Positions 8,921-17,036 of a stretch of 47,239 nucleotides of DNA are shown piece after piece. The stretch comes from Chthoniobacter flavus. GTDB lineage: Bacteria > Verrucomicrobiota > Verrucomicrobiia > Chthoniobacterales > Terrimicrobiaceae. The stretch spans positions 1 through 47,239 of the forward strand of contig CAMCXK010000016.1 of NCBI GenBank assembly GCA_945883435.1. The letters run 5' to 3'. Made by a program: the position numbers and the translations under genes. A model generated the notes under the pieces. It saw only the letters and a program-made list of their open reading frames with translations. It searched no databases and had not been told where the DNA came from. Numbering within the stretch: the stretch's first letter is position 1; each line of letters starts with the position of its first letter.

Positions 8921-10012
8921 TCAAGCCGCACGCATAAGGGCCAGTTCGAAGCGGTCCGCCATGCGGCGGGATAATGCGGCAATTTCTTGAGACAATCGAT
9001 CGGGGGCGATGACCGTGGCCTCCGGACCCCATGACAAAATCCAAGGAATGATCTCGTCGTGGGAATTCAGTCCCAGCGTCAGGCGCACTCTTCCATCGGG
9101 AAGAGTGGTCAACGATTGAGTGGCACGACAGTGGGATTCCCGCACACGCACCGCGGCGCGGGCCTCAAATTCGATCACCACATCCCACGGCTCCGCATCA
9201 CTCACAACACCCCCAAAACTTTTTTCCAAAAGTCGGTTGAAATACTGGCTCAGATTTTTTCCCACCCGATGGTCCGTGACCCGGACATCCGTCATGCGTC
9301 CAAATGCAAATGACACAATGCGTCGATCGAATGTGTCGATGCCGTAAAGGCGCCAACGACCGTCGATCAAGGCGATCAAATGAGGCTCCACCGATTTCGG
9401 GTGCGTCTCCCCGGTGCGCGAACTTTGGTAGGTGAATGTCAAAACGCGCCCCAGGGCGATGGCGCGTTCCATCAACCGAAACACCCGTAATTCATTCTCA
9501 CCATCGGGCGTTGCCAACTGCGTGCGAATCGCCACCGCTCCCGACAGGGGATGATTGGCCTCACGCCCGGTAAAAATACCGAACAGGCGCTGAAACGAAG
9601 CGATCATCTGGCGACCCAATTCGCTTTGTCCATATTGGGCCAGATTTTGCTGGAGAAACTCCAACATGAGATAATCTGTCGATCCAAGCTCCATCGCTGG
9701 AAGATACTTGGAACCACTCAGCACTTCATAAGTGCCATTCTTGCTGTCCCACTCGATTTGCAACCCCAAATCACGCAGAAACTCAATGTCCCGACTGATT
9801 GTGGAACGATCCACCTCAAGATCTTCCATCAGATCTGAAGTGGTAATCTTGCGTCCCAGAGCCGTGGCATTTTCCAGCAATCCCGCCACTTTGAACAATC
9901 TTTCAATACGCTTGCGCGCTCCAGATTGCGTGGAAAAACATGCAGTTTCAGAAACGTATTTTTCTGAATCACTATTTTTTAGAGATTTCTTCGATTTTTG
10001 TTTATTCATCAT
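8921..10012 (-). CDS. WYL-domain transcriptional regulator of the AddBA-like operon
   Basis: This 363-residue protein has an N-terminal winged helix-turn-helix at about residues 35-95 (RIERLFKVAGLLENA...TTSDLMEDLEVDRSTISRDIEFLRDLGL) of the HTH_11/DeoR kind. A WYL domain lies in the C-terminal half, with FTYQSSRTGETHPKSVEPHLIALIDGRWRLYGID and an arginine-rich SFAFGRMTDVRV segment. WYL regulators such as PafBC and DriD respond to DNA damage, with single-stranded DNA sensed by the WYL domain in DriD. The gene lies 49 bases upstream of the AddB-like gene on the same strand, which suggests it controls the helicase-nuclease and itself. The first 25 codons are AT-rich and lysine/serine-rich, unlike the rest. 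ATG 10012 gives MMNKQKS; the second ATG (10009) is equally possible. Confidence 0.88.
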   Translation of the reverse strand: MMNKQKSKKSLKNSDSEKYVSETACFSTQSGARKRIERLFKVAGLLENATALGRKITTSDLMEDLEVDRSTISRDIEFLRDLGLQIEWDSKNGTYEVLSGSKYLPAMELGSTDYLMLEFLQQNLAQYGQSELGRQMIASFQRLFGIFTGREANHPLSGAVAIRTQLATPDGENELRVFRLMERAIALGRVLTFTYQSSRTGETHPKSVEPHLIALIDGRWRLYGIDTFDRRIVSFAFGRMTDVRVTDHRVGKNLSQYFNRLLEKSFGGVVSDAEPWDVVIEFEARAAVRVRESHCRATQSLTTLPDGRVRLTLGLNSHDEIIPWILSWGPEATVIAPDRLSQEIAALSRRMADRFELALMRAA

Positions 10013-10080
10013 TGAGCCGATTTATGACAGAACGAAAAGTTGAGGGGACTGAAAAGATTTTCTCTCTTGAAATACAAAAG

Positions 10081-10112
10081 TTGATAATTTCTAGGTGATA
10101 AAAAACTATCAA
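10081..10112. promoter_or_regulatory. Imperfect inverted repeat, possible operator of the WYL operon
   Basis: TTGATA at 10081-10086 is mirrored by TATCAA at 10107-10112, and the symmetry extends inward through TTT/AAA. The repeat ends 69 bases upstream of the WYL regulator start, where an autoregulatory operator would sit. On the minus strand the right arm also reads TTGATA, which resembles a -35 box, but no good -10 follows. In such AT-rich sequence a short inverted repeat can occur by chance. Confidence 0.25.
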
Positions 10113-10580
10113 TGTTGAAAGCTTGAGAAAAATTCCGATCAGCGAAGCGGGAAAAATCTTATCGATTATTTCCGGTAAGATCAAGAAAAAAATATACTCG
10201 AGGCAAAAAATCTCCTCTCAATTTGGGTCATCTGCCACTTGTTGCGCCGTCAAGGGAAGCCTGCGTACATTAGTCAATTCTTATACTAACAGATTATGCA
10301 AGAGATTTTAATCAACAAGTAAATCACTTTTTTACCAAAGAAAGAGTTTTTTTTGGTGGGGGCCAAACAAATCGAGCACTGATCATTTCAAAACTGGAAA
10401 TATTCCTTTTTTAAAGATAATAAACTCTATAACAAAACTATGAAATTTAAGTATTCACTATTAAAAGTTTATTTTTGGATACTATCGTCCTGCGCTGAGC
10501 GGATCAAACTACAAGATCAGGGTGCGCAAAAAAGAGCAGGGCTCGGTGTGAACCCAGTAACTGCACCCACGAAAAATGAA

Positions 10581-10594
10581 GCCCGGAGGCGGGC
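10581..10594 (-). terminator. Likely Rho-independent terminator of the entericidin-like gene
   Basis: Read leftward, the stem GCCCG-CCTC-CGGGC begins 2 bases after the TGA of the entericidin-like gene and is followed by TTCATTTTT (10580-10572). A short GC-rich stem with a T-rich tail right after the stop is the expected form. Confidence 0.55.
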
Positions 10595-10595
10595 G

Positions 10596-10751
10596 TCAGT
10601 TGTTTTGAATACTGCGCTCGACGCTGCGGGCGCCGGCGCTGACATCGCGTCCGATATTGCTGACGTCTTGACCAGCGCCGCTAATAGTATTGCAGGCGGT
10701 CGGTCCACAGAGAGCCAAAGTAGCGAGGGCGACTAGAGCGAGGTGTTTCAT
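10596..10751 (-). CDS. Entericidin A/B-family small lipoprotein
   Basis: This 51-residue protein starts at ATG 10751. It has a Lys-containing start, a hydrophobic core (LALVALATLAL) and a lipobox-like GPTAC, so Cys20 would be acylated. The mature part, CNTISGAGQDVSNIGRDVSAGA, matches the entericidin pattern of CNT-x-x-G-x-G-x-D-I/V-S...G-x-x-I/V-S-GAA. In E. coli EcnB is a cell-envelope lipoprotein toxin with EcnA as antidote; in most other bacteria a single entericidin gene of unclear role is found, as here. Proline at -3 of the lipobox is unusual. The gene stands alone between the AT-rich region and the divergent TPR gene, with a terminator-like hairpin right after the stop. A longer open frame on the opposite strand (10440-10736) has no such similarity. 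Confidence 0.8.
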   Translation of the reverse strand: MKHLALVALATLALCGPTACNTISGAGQDVSNIGRDVSAGARSVERSIQNN

Positions 10752-10759
10752 AGTGCTGC

Positions 10760-10788
10760 GAGTTAAATCCGCCCGTATGTGGTGTCAA
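10760..10788 (-). promoter_or_regulatory. Possible sigma70-type promoter of the entericidin-like gene
   Basis: On the minus strand a perfect TTGACA (10788-10783) is followed after 17 bases by TAACTC (10765-10760), a weak -10. Transcription would start only a few bases before ATG 10751, giving an almost leaderless mRNA, which agrees with the lack of a Shine-Dalgarno sequence. Confidence 0.3.
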
Positions 10789-10920
10789 TCAGGAATTGCG
10801 GGGCAGACAAAAAATTGGCGAGCGCGAGAAATCTCGATCAATGCCCAACCAAGCGATCCATTCGAGTCCCCGGCGATGGGTATTGGATTTTCGGGGGCAT
10901 CTGTTAGTGGTTTTGGATAG

Positions 10921-12726
10921 ATGAAGAGATCGTTTTCCGTGGGCCGGTTTGCCAAGCGTCGCGTGATTGCGATGCGACGATTCGTTCGGAAGCGGCGGAT
11001 CGTCACGGCGCTGGCAGCCATGGTGGTGCTGGCCGGGGCCGCTTACAGCGTCAAGTGGGCCTGGGGGAAAGTCGAGAACCGCCGCAGCCTGGCGATGGTG
11101 CAAATGGCGCAGGGTTATCTGAAGGAAGGAAAGGCCACCGAGGCACGCATGTGTTTGGAAACCGCCCTGCGATTGCAGCCGGCCCAAGCCTCGGCATTGC
11201 AAACTTTGGCCCGCCTTCAAACTCAAACCGGCGAGGCGGCAGCGGCTCTGCAAACGTGGCAGAAACTCGCTGAAACAGGAAAATTAACGCTGCCGGATCT
11301 GTCCATTTATGCGTCGCTTGCTGTCACCCAAGGAGACCGGGCCTTGGCGGAGCGCCTCGCCAATGCCGTAGCGGCCGGTGGGGGTGGCGCACTCAGCCAT
11401 CGACTTAAAGCGGAATTACTTCTCAAACAAGGCAATGTCGCCGGCGCGGAAGAGGAATTGCGCAAGGCCGTGGCCGCTGATGCCACGATGGATAGCAAGG
11501 CTGCCCTGATGAATTTTTTACTCGAGCGCCGCTGGAACGCGGAAACCTCGCCCGAGATTCAGTCTCTGATTGGCGAAATGATCGAACGAAAGGACGCCTT
11601 GGGTCTACAAGCGCTTCTCACCGCGATTTCGAGGGGATTTGTGCCTGCGGATCAGCTTCCCGCGCGGGTGGAGGCCCTGCGGCGGCATCCGGCGGCTTCC
11701 GAACGTGGCCGTTTGGTGGCGGATTCCCTGGCCGTGCGATTGAATCCCTCCACCAAGCCGTCAGTGGTGCAAAACCTCGTGGCCCGCAATCAAAACGCCC
11801 CGCTGGAGGATCGGACGCTGGCACTGGCTTGGCTCTTGGAAAATGGAGCGCCAGCGGAGGGCGTTCACTTGATCACGCGCGAAGAAGCTTTGATGAACGC
11901 CCGCTCCTTTCTGGTTTGGATCGATGCCCTCTCGGCGGCCGGGGACCGCGGGCGGGTTCTGGAAATTTTCGACGCCGAGAATCTTCCCGTTTCGAAAACG
12001 ACGCGCCGGCTTTTTCGAGGGCGCACATTGGCGTTCTCGGGTCGCCAACCGGAAGCCGATGCGGAATTCCGGGCCGCCTTTGACGAGTCCCGTGTCCAAG
12101 GCGGGGATGTTTTTCTGGAAACACTCAGCTATCTGAACCTCGCCGGTCGACAAGACCTCTTTGAAGAAGGGGTCGCGATTGCGCTTGAGGATCCTTCGAA
12201 GGCGGTGTCGAGTTTCCGCCGCCTGCTTCCATCGGTGATGACCGCCCGGGATGCCGCCCGCACCCGGCGCATTTACGCCATTGCCGCCCGTTCTCCCGCT
12301 CTTGGCCAAGACCTGACCCTACAAAACGACATCAGCTTTCTGGATCTTCTTTTGGGCAATCCGGTCGATCCCCGCGAAATCGCGTTCCGCTCGGAGGCCA
12401 ATCCGCGGGATTTTTCGCTCCGGGCCACGCATGCGTTGGCCCAGTTGAAAGCGGGCCGTGCGAAAGACGCCTTGCAAACACTCGAGGATTGCGAACCCGA
12501 TGTGCATGTCGCCACCTTGCCGCCGCACCACAAGGCCCTCGTCGCATGCGCCCTCGCCGCAAACGGCAAACGCCAGGAGGCCCTCTCGATCATGGGCACG
12601 GTGCCGCCCACGGGCCTCTCGGTTCAGGAGGTCGCCTTTGTCCAATCCTTCCTGACAGATCCTTCCCCCACTCCATCTCCAACGCCGGCGGAAACGCCGA
12701 AAAAAAAGGCACCGAAAAAGAAGTGA
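10921..12726 (+). CDS. Membrane-anchored TPR protein next to exosortase
   Basis: The product of 601 residues has a very basic N-terminus (KRSFSVGRFAKRR...RRFVRKRR) followed by one transmembrane segment at about 28-46 (VTALAAMVVLAGAAYSVKWAW). Helical repeats of TPR type then begin (AQGYLKEGKATEARMCLETALRLQPAQASALQTLARLQTQTGEAAAALQTWQKL) and continue as degenerate units to about residue 570. The tail is Pro/Thr-rich and ends in a run of lysines (TPKKKAPKKK). It is probably anchored in the inner membrane with the TPRs in the periplasm. TPR proteins commonly accompany exosortases in PEP-CTERM/exopolysaccharide loci, and the exosortase gene starts 92 bases downstream. A second ATG at 10972 (MRRFVRKRR) is a possible start. 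The exact partner is unknown. Confidence 0.75.
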   Translation: MKRSFSVGRFAKRRVIAMRRFVRKRRIVTALAAMVVLAGAAYSVKWAWGKVENRRSLAMVQMAQGYLKEGKATEARMCLETALRLQPAQASALQTLARLQTQTGEAAAALQTWQKLAETGKLTLPDLSIYASLAVTQGDRALAERLANAVAAGGGGALSHRLKAELLLKQGNVAGAEEELRKAVAADATMDSKAALMNFLLERRWNAETSPEIQSLIGEMIERKDALGLQALLTAISRGFVPADQLPARVEALRRHPAASERGRLVADSLAVRLNPSTKPSVVQNLVARNQNAPLEDRTLALAWLLENGAPAEGVHLITREEALMNARSFLVWIDALSAAGDRGRVLEIFDAENLPVSKTTRRLFRGRTLAFSGRQPEADAEFRAAFDESRVQGGDVFLETLSYLNLAGRQDLFEEGVAIALEDPSKAVSSFRRLLPSVMTARDAARTRRIYAIAARSPALGQDLTLQNDISFLDLLLGNPVDPREIAFRSEANPRDFSLRATHALAQLKAGRAKDALQTLEDCEPDVHVATLPPHHKALVACALAANGKRQEALSIMGTVPPTGLSVQEVAFVQSFLTDPSPTPSPTPAETPKKKAPKKK

Positions 12727-12818
12727 GCACGGACTTTCGACATACCGGCCTTCGCGGGCGCCCGACGGTCCGAAGCCACGCGGCAGGGTGAAATCGATTC
12801 TCCTAACTGTTCTCCATC

Positions 12819-14618
12819 ATGTCCGCCCGCCCCATCACACCTGCCACACTCGGTTTGCTCGCGCTGGCCGGATTTGGCCTCCTTCTGGCCCAGTTTTTTT
12901 GGAATCTATGGCAGTTCGACACCTACCAATTTTTCCCGCTGGCGATCGCGGGCGCTTTGTTTTTGGCACATCGCGGGTTGGGCGAGGTGGATTTGCCACT
13001 TCGTCCCGGGTCGTGGTGGATTGTTGCGCCGGCAGCCTTGCTGGCCTTTTTGATGCTCGCCGCCGCATCGGTGATGTGGTCGCCATGGCTCGGAGCGGCC
13101 GCGTTTCTGGTTTCGACCTTTGCGTATGTGTGGTGGATGGGCGGTCGCCGTTTGTGGGCGGCTGTTTTTCCAGGCTGGTTGTTGTTGGTAACGGTTTTAC
13201 CACCACCGTTGAAGCTGGACACCCGCTTCGCGCTTCTCCTCCAGGAATGGGCGGTTGCCGGCAGCAGCCGCATCCTCGGGCTGATGGGGATTCCGCATCT
13301 TCTCAGCGGCTTGATCATCGAGATTCCCGGCCAGCGGCTTCTTGTCGAGGAGGCGTGCAGCGGCATCAACTCGGTGCTGTTCATGACCTCCGCTTGCGTG
13401 TTTTACGCTCTCTGGCGGCGGCACTCGCTGTTCTTTCTGGCGATTCTTTACGTTTTGACCATCGGCTGCGTTCTTTTCGGCAATCTGGTGCGGATTACCG
13501 CCGGCGCATGGTTCCTGTTTCATTTTCAAATCGATCTCTTTGTGGGCTGGAAGCACGAGGCGCTCGGGTTGGTGCTCACGGCCACGTATCTTGGATTTAT
13601 CGTGATGGCGGAGGCGGGACTGGCGGCTGTCGCGGGAGTTTCCCGTGTGGCGGAACGCCCGCCGCACAGGGAGGGAGAGTCGGTTTTACAGGATCTGTTT
13701 TTTGAAGGGGGTTTTAAAATCCTGGCGATTGTTCTGGTCTTTCTGGGGTTGATTCAAGGCGTGCGGGGCTGGGATTTCCATTTCCGAAAGGAAATGGGGC
13801 GGCGCGTGAATCCGGCGGGAATGGACGGCTCCGCACGCTTCAAAATGCCGGCGGAGATCAACGGGTGGAAGTTGGTAGGCGAAGCTGCCCCGGTGCCCAA
13901 GCGGGCCGCTTTCGAAGACGGCGTTTACTCCCACCTGTGGCAATACCAACGCGGGCCGTTGCTCGCCACGCTCTCGCTCGACTACCCGTTTTTCGGATAC
14001 CATGACGTGACCGTGTGCTACCGCAATGCGGGGTGGACGATCCAAGGTTCGCGGCTCCAGCGGGCCACTCCGGAAAATGCCCACATCCCCTGCATGGAGG
14101 TCGAAATGACCCGGGATGGCGGACTGAAAGCCGAGCTTTTTTACAGCACAGTGGACGAAGCGGGCGTCTGGCTCGAGGAACCCGGGACGCGCTCGCCCTA
14201 TGATGAGCAAGGGAAGCCCCTGGAGGAGGGCAATCTGGCCTCACGGCTTCTGCATCGACTGCGCCGCGTGCCGTATGCGAACGAGTCGTATGACGATGCG
14301 CTGAATTATCGGATTCAACTTCTCGCAGCCGCGCGCGGGGGGCTGGGCGGAGAGCAGCGGCGGCAGGTGCTGGAGTTTTTTCAGGTGGCACGTCCCCTTG
14401 TCGCTTCGCAATTCGTGGCCACCCCAGCCTCTTCCTCTCCCACTCCGCCGCAGGTGCCGGTTTATGAACCTTTGCCCGACTCGACACCCGATGCCACGCG
14501 CCGGGCCATCGAGGAGGCGCGCAAAGCGGCGGAGACAGGCGAGCCCGCAACACCCGATCCCACGCGCCGGGTGCTGGAGGAAATCAAAAACGAAGCCGCG
14601 ACCGGGCCAACTCCTTAA
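12819..14618 (+). CDS. Exosortase fused to a C-terminal EpsI-like domain
   Basis: The product of 599 residues carries an integral-membrane exosortase domain (about 1-270) with the catalytic triad intact: Cys180 in EEACSGINS, Arg225 in FGNLVRITAG and His246 in GWKHEALG. Exosortases cut proteins at C-terminal PEP-CTERM-type signals. After another membrane segment (about 305-322, ILAIVLVFLGLIQGV) comes a periplasmic region with features of the EpsI family, including INGWKLVGE and FFGYHDVTVCYRNAGW. The last about 60 residues are low-complexity and contain two copies of a D-x-TRR-x-(I/L)EE motif. No protein in the window carries an obvious PEP-CTERM signal, so substrates are elsewhere or use a variant tail. 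It follows the TPR gene on the same strand and is probably co-transcribed with it. Confidence 0.88.
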   Translation: MSARPITPATLGLLALAGFGLLLAQFFWNLWQFDTYQFFPLAIAGALFLAHRGLGEVDLPLRPGSWWIVAPAALLAFLMLAAASVMWSPWLGAAAFLVSTFAYVWWMGGRRLWAAVFPGWLLLVTVLPPPLKLDTRFALLLQEWAVAGSSRILGLMGIPHLLSGLIIEIPGQRLLVEEACSGINSVLFMTSACVFYALWRRHSLFFLAILYVLTIGCVLFGNLVRITAGAWFLFHFQIDLFVGWKHEALGLVLTATYLGFIVMAEAGLAAVAGVSRVAERPPHREGESVLQDLFFEGGFKILAIVLVFLGLIQGVRGWDFHFRKEMGRRVNPAGMDGSARFKMPAEINGWKLVGEAAPVPKRAAFEDGVYSHLWQYQRGPLLATLSLDYPFFGYHDVTVCYRNAGWTIQGSRLQRATPENAHIPCMEVEMTRDGGLKAELFYSTVDEAGVWLEEPGTRSPYDEQGKPLEEGNLASRLLHRLRRVPYANESYDDALNYRIQLLAAARGGLGGEQRRQVLEFFQVARPLVASQFVATPASSSPTPPQVPVYEPLPDSTPDATRRAIEEARKAAETGEPATPDPTRRVLEEIKNEAATGPTP

Positions 14619-14696
14619 GGGCATTTTGCGCCTCCGGGTTGAAAACCTGCCGACGAACAGTTGACGCCGGACCGACAAGGTTGGAGTCTTTTGGCC

Positions 14697-15224
14697 ATGG
14701 CAACGTGGCGTGGCGCTCTGGCGGCGATTTTCATAACAGCGGCAGCAGGCTTTTCATCCACGCAGGCGGCGCAGATGAAGGTGCCGTTCAACTTCCAATG
14801 GGGCGAGTCGCAGGCCCGCGTGGAGAAGAGTCTGGATGGCATCAAAGCGCGGATCGTCGATCGTCAAACCAACGGGACCCGCACGAAACTGGTGGTCGAG
14901 GGCATCCCGCAAAAGCAGCTTCGACGAACGGTTTTTCACTTTCGGGACGACATGCTGGAAGAGATCGAACTGCAATTCGGAGATTCCTCGTGGGATACGA
15001 TCCAGTATGAGCGCTCGTTCGACGAAGTGCGGCGGAATGTGGACTCCAAGTATGGCATGGGTCGACTGCTAACCCGCACGCGCACCCGTGAGCAGGATGT
15101 GATGCAAACGCTCTCCGGCTACCAATGGACGCAGAACAGCATGGCCCTGCGCCTGTTTCTTTTCGTGGCGGAAAAGGATGCCGAAACCCACCGGGTGCTG
15201 AGTTTGCACTACCGGCAGATCTGA
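14697..15224 (+). CDS. Small exported protein of unknown function
   Basis: The product of 175 residues starts at ATG 14697 with a signal peptide (MATWRGALAAIFITAAAGFSS, cleavage probably after TQAA). The mature part has no domain I recognise. It is charged and probably globular: VPFNFQWGESQARVEKSL, where a WGES/F-W-G motif resembles small periplasmic proteins of the SmpA/OmlA kind, then RTVFHFRDDMLEEIELQFGD and a C-terminal half with FDEVRRNVDSKYGMG. An upstream in-frame TTG at 14661 would only lengthen the N-region of the signal peptide. It sits 78 bases after the exosortase gene and 20 bases before the channel gene, so it is likely part of the same transcript. Confidence 0.65.
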   Translation: MATWRGALAAIFITAAAGFSSTQAAQMKVPFNFQWGESQARVEKSLDGIKARIVDRQTNGTRTKLVVEGIPQKQLRRTVFHFRDDMLEEIELQFGDSSWDTIQYERSFDEVRRNVDSKYGMGRLLTRTRTREQDVMQTLSGYQWTQNSMALRLFLFVAEKDAETHRVLSLHYRQI

Positions 15225-15244
15225 GAAGGATCTGTCAACGGACG

Positions 15245-16363
15245 ATGTTTCTGCGTGCTGTTGGATTGATATTCCCTGGATGGGCGGGCTGCACGGCTCA
15301 CCGGGCGAGGAGCTTGCTCGCATGGGCCTTGACGGGCTTCGCCCTCACGGGTCTCGCGGTGGCCGAACCGTTGCGGGTGGGTGTCGCCGGGCGCGAACCC
15401 TTTGCCAGCGGAAACCACCCGCCCCGGGGGATCGTGGTGGATCTCTGGGAGGAGATCGCCGCCCTGAACGCATGGACCTTTGAATTCGTGCCTGTCGAGA
15501 GTGCCGAATCCGGAATGCAAGCCCTCTCCTCCGGATGTCTGGACGTGCTGGCCGCAGAGACGCCGATCACCCGCGAGAACTTGCGTCGGGCGGATTTTTC
15601 CCAGCCTTATTTCCACTCCGGGCTGCAAATCCTCGTGCCCGACCGCCCGGGATCAAGCGCCTTCCGGTTTTTCAGCGACCTCGCGGAAATGCTGCGGCTC
15701 GAAATTTTTTGGTTTGTCGCAGGCTGCGTGGTTTTATTGACCACGTTCGTGTTTTGGTTCGAGCGGCGGCACAATCCCGACTTTCCCAAGGAAGGCAAAG
15801 AGGGGTTGGCCGAGGCTTTTTACTACGTGGTGACCTTGGCGCTTACTGGAAAATCCACCTACAAGGGCTTCCCTGGGGTCTTGGGACGGGTGGTGATGAT
15901 CGTCTGGATCATCCTCGGTATCGTAACTGTGGCCTATGTCACATCGAGCATCACGAGCGCAATGACGGTTGAGAAATTAAAGGGTAAAATCGCGGGGCCA
16001 AAGGACCTGCCAGGGCATATTGTGGCAACGCCCGCCGGCTCAGAGGCGTCGGCTTGGCTTGCATCGCACGCCGTTTCGATCCACGAAACTCCCGGCCTCG
16101 AGGAGGCCGTTGCAGCGATGCTCGCCGGCGACGCCGACGCCGTGGTGGACGATGCCGCCATCGTTCAAACAATCGACTTTAAAAAGCCGCAGATCCCCGT
16201 TTCCACCGTGGGCCCTGTCTTTGCCAAGGTGAACCTTGGATTTGCGTTTCCGGCCGGCAGCCCGCATCGAATTCCGTTCAACGAGGCCTTGGCGCGTCTT
16301 GAGGAAAACGGTGGCTTGGCAAAAATTCTGACCGGCTACTTCGGGCCGGATTATCAACCCTAG
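15245..16363 (+). CDS. Ionotropic glutamate receptor-like ligand-gated ion channel
   Basis: The product of 372 residues has the GluR0-type layout. A signal sequence ends near residue 40 (VAEPLRVGV), followed by the first lobe of a solute-binding domain (PPRGIVVDLWEEIAALN; ...RADFSQPYFHSGLQILVP). A pore module comes next, with two membrane helices (FWFVAGCVVLLTTFVFWFERRHNP and VVMIVWIILGIVTVAYVTSSITS) around a re-entrant pore loop, and then the second binding lobe up to the C-terminus. The pore loop reads YYVVTLALTGKSTYKGFPG, where potassium-selective relatives have TVGYGD, so it is unlikely to be potassium-selective. The ligand is probably an amino acid (family inference). ATG 15245 is chosen because the frame upstream overlaps the preceding gene. 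The gene is convergent with the next minus-strand gene. Confidence 0.82.
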   Translation: MFLRAVGLIFPGWAGCTAHRARSLLAWALTGFALTGLAVAEPLRVGVAGREPFASGNHPPRGIVVDLWEEIAALNAWTFEFVPVESAESGMQALSSGCLDVLAAETPITRENLRRADFSQPYFHSGLQILVPDRPGSSAFRFFSDLAEMLRLEIFWFVAGCVVLLTTFVFWFERRHNPDFPKEGKEGLAEAFYYVVTLALTGKSTYKGFPGVLGRVVMIVWIILGIVTVAYVTSSITSAMTVEKLKGKIAGPKDLPGHIVATPAGSEASAWLASHAVSIHETPGLEEAVAAMLAGDADAVVDDAAIVQTIDFKKPQIPVSTVGPVFAKVNLGFAFPAGSPHRIPFNEALARLEENGGLAKILTGYFGPDYQP

Positions 16364-16430
16364 CAAGCCATGCGACCGGTCCGACCCGGTTCAACCAACC
16401 CCCTTCAGGACGGGGTCTCGGAGGGTGGAA

Positions 16431-17036
16431 TCAAGGAAGGCCGGCCAGTTGGTTGAAAACCGCTTTTTGGCGCGCCGTCAGGATTTGTTCGAACTCCCGC
16501 GCCTGGGCCATGCGGTAATCCCGGAGGATGGTTGCACGACGCGAGCGGGATAAATCGCCGTGGTCGAACGAGCGGTTCACTTCGGCCACAAACTCCAGCC
16601 CGCGCAGGCGGATTTTCTCAACCCCGGCGACTTGGCGGGGAGTCAGGCGGAGTTGCTTTTGAACCTGCGGCGAAACGAGCATGAGGCAGCCCAGGAGGCG
16701 GTTTTGAATCCGATGAAATTGCTGGAACTGATCGGGATTCAAACACGCCAAGGCCGCCGCGTTGTTGCGGTCGATCAGTCCAAAAAGCCGTTGATCGACC
16801 GTTAACCCCGCAGTCCCAGCCGGGGAATCCAGAATGGACTGGCATTCCGATTTCAGACGGCGGCGCAAGCCTTGGAGGCGCTCGATTTGAGAGCGGCTCA
16901 AATCCAGCTCCCGCCGCACGGAACGCGCCTCCAGCAACAGGGAGACCGATCCTGGATAATCGGTCGCCCGGGTCATGGCCTCAGCGGGAAAGACCGCCGC
17001 GAGGGTGACGGCCAACGCGATCCAAAGCCGTCTCAA
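16431..17036 (-). CDS. Exported helical protein of unknown function
   Basis: The frame ends at 16431 and extends upstream through the end of the transaldolase gene. The most natural start is TTG 17036, which overlaps the transaldolase stop (TTGA) and gives [20 protein letters not shown], a clean signal peptide. The mature part of about 180 residues is predicted to be all-helical. It contains two segments of the type [21 protein letters not shown] and [21 protein letters not shown], reminiscent of the LTxxQ/Spy-like pattern seen in periplasmic stress and chaperone proteins, although similarity is weak. Function is not assignable. It is translationally coupled to tal. Confidence 0.6.
   Translation of the reverse strand: MRRLWIALAVTLAAVFPAEAMTRATDYPGSVSLLLEARSVRRELDLSRSQIERLQGLRRRLKSECQSILDSPAGTAGLTVDQRLFGLIDRNNAAALACLNPDQFQQFHRIQNRLLGCLMLVSPQVQKQLRLTPRQVAGVEKIRLRGLEFVAEVNRSFDHGDLSRSRRATILRDYRMAQAREFEQILTARQKAVFNQLAGLP

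Larger units (their letters stand above)
10013..10595. other. AT-rich intergenic region
   Basis: Positions 10013-10440 are strikingly AT-rich against a GC-rich background, with long A and T runs. The base composition becomes normal again from about 10500. No open frame here has a recognisable product. It must hold the promoter of the leftward WYL-AddBA operon. Two structures stand out: an imperfect inverted repeat at 10081-10112, and a 10-bp hairpin at 10334-10357 (ACCAAAGAAA-GAGT-TTTTTTGGT with one wobble) with no flanking T tract that would make it a classical terminator. The composition may mark foreign DNA or a protein-bound regulatory region; I cannot tell which. Confidence 0.6.

Noticed and set aside
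10123-10311. 62-codon open frame in the AT-rich region
   Set aside because: Its composition is simply that of AT-rich DNA (Lys/Ile/Ser). It has no start context and no domain.
10440-10736. 98-codon open frame on the plus strand
   Set aside because: It is antisense to the entericidin-like gene, which has a clear family motif and signal peptide. The plus-strand product has no recognisable domain.
16378-16415. GC-rich inverted repeats between convergent genes
   Set aside because: Short arms without a T-rich tail on either strand; not a convincing terminator.
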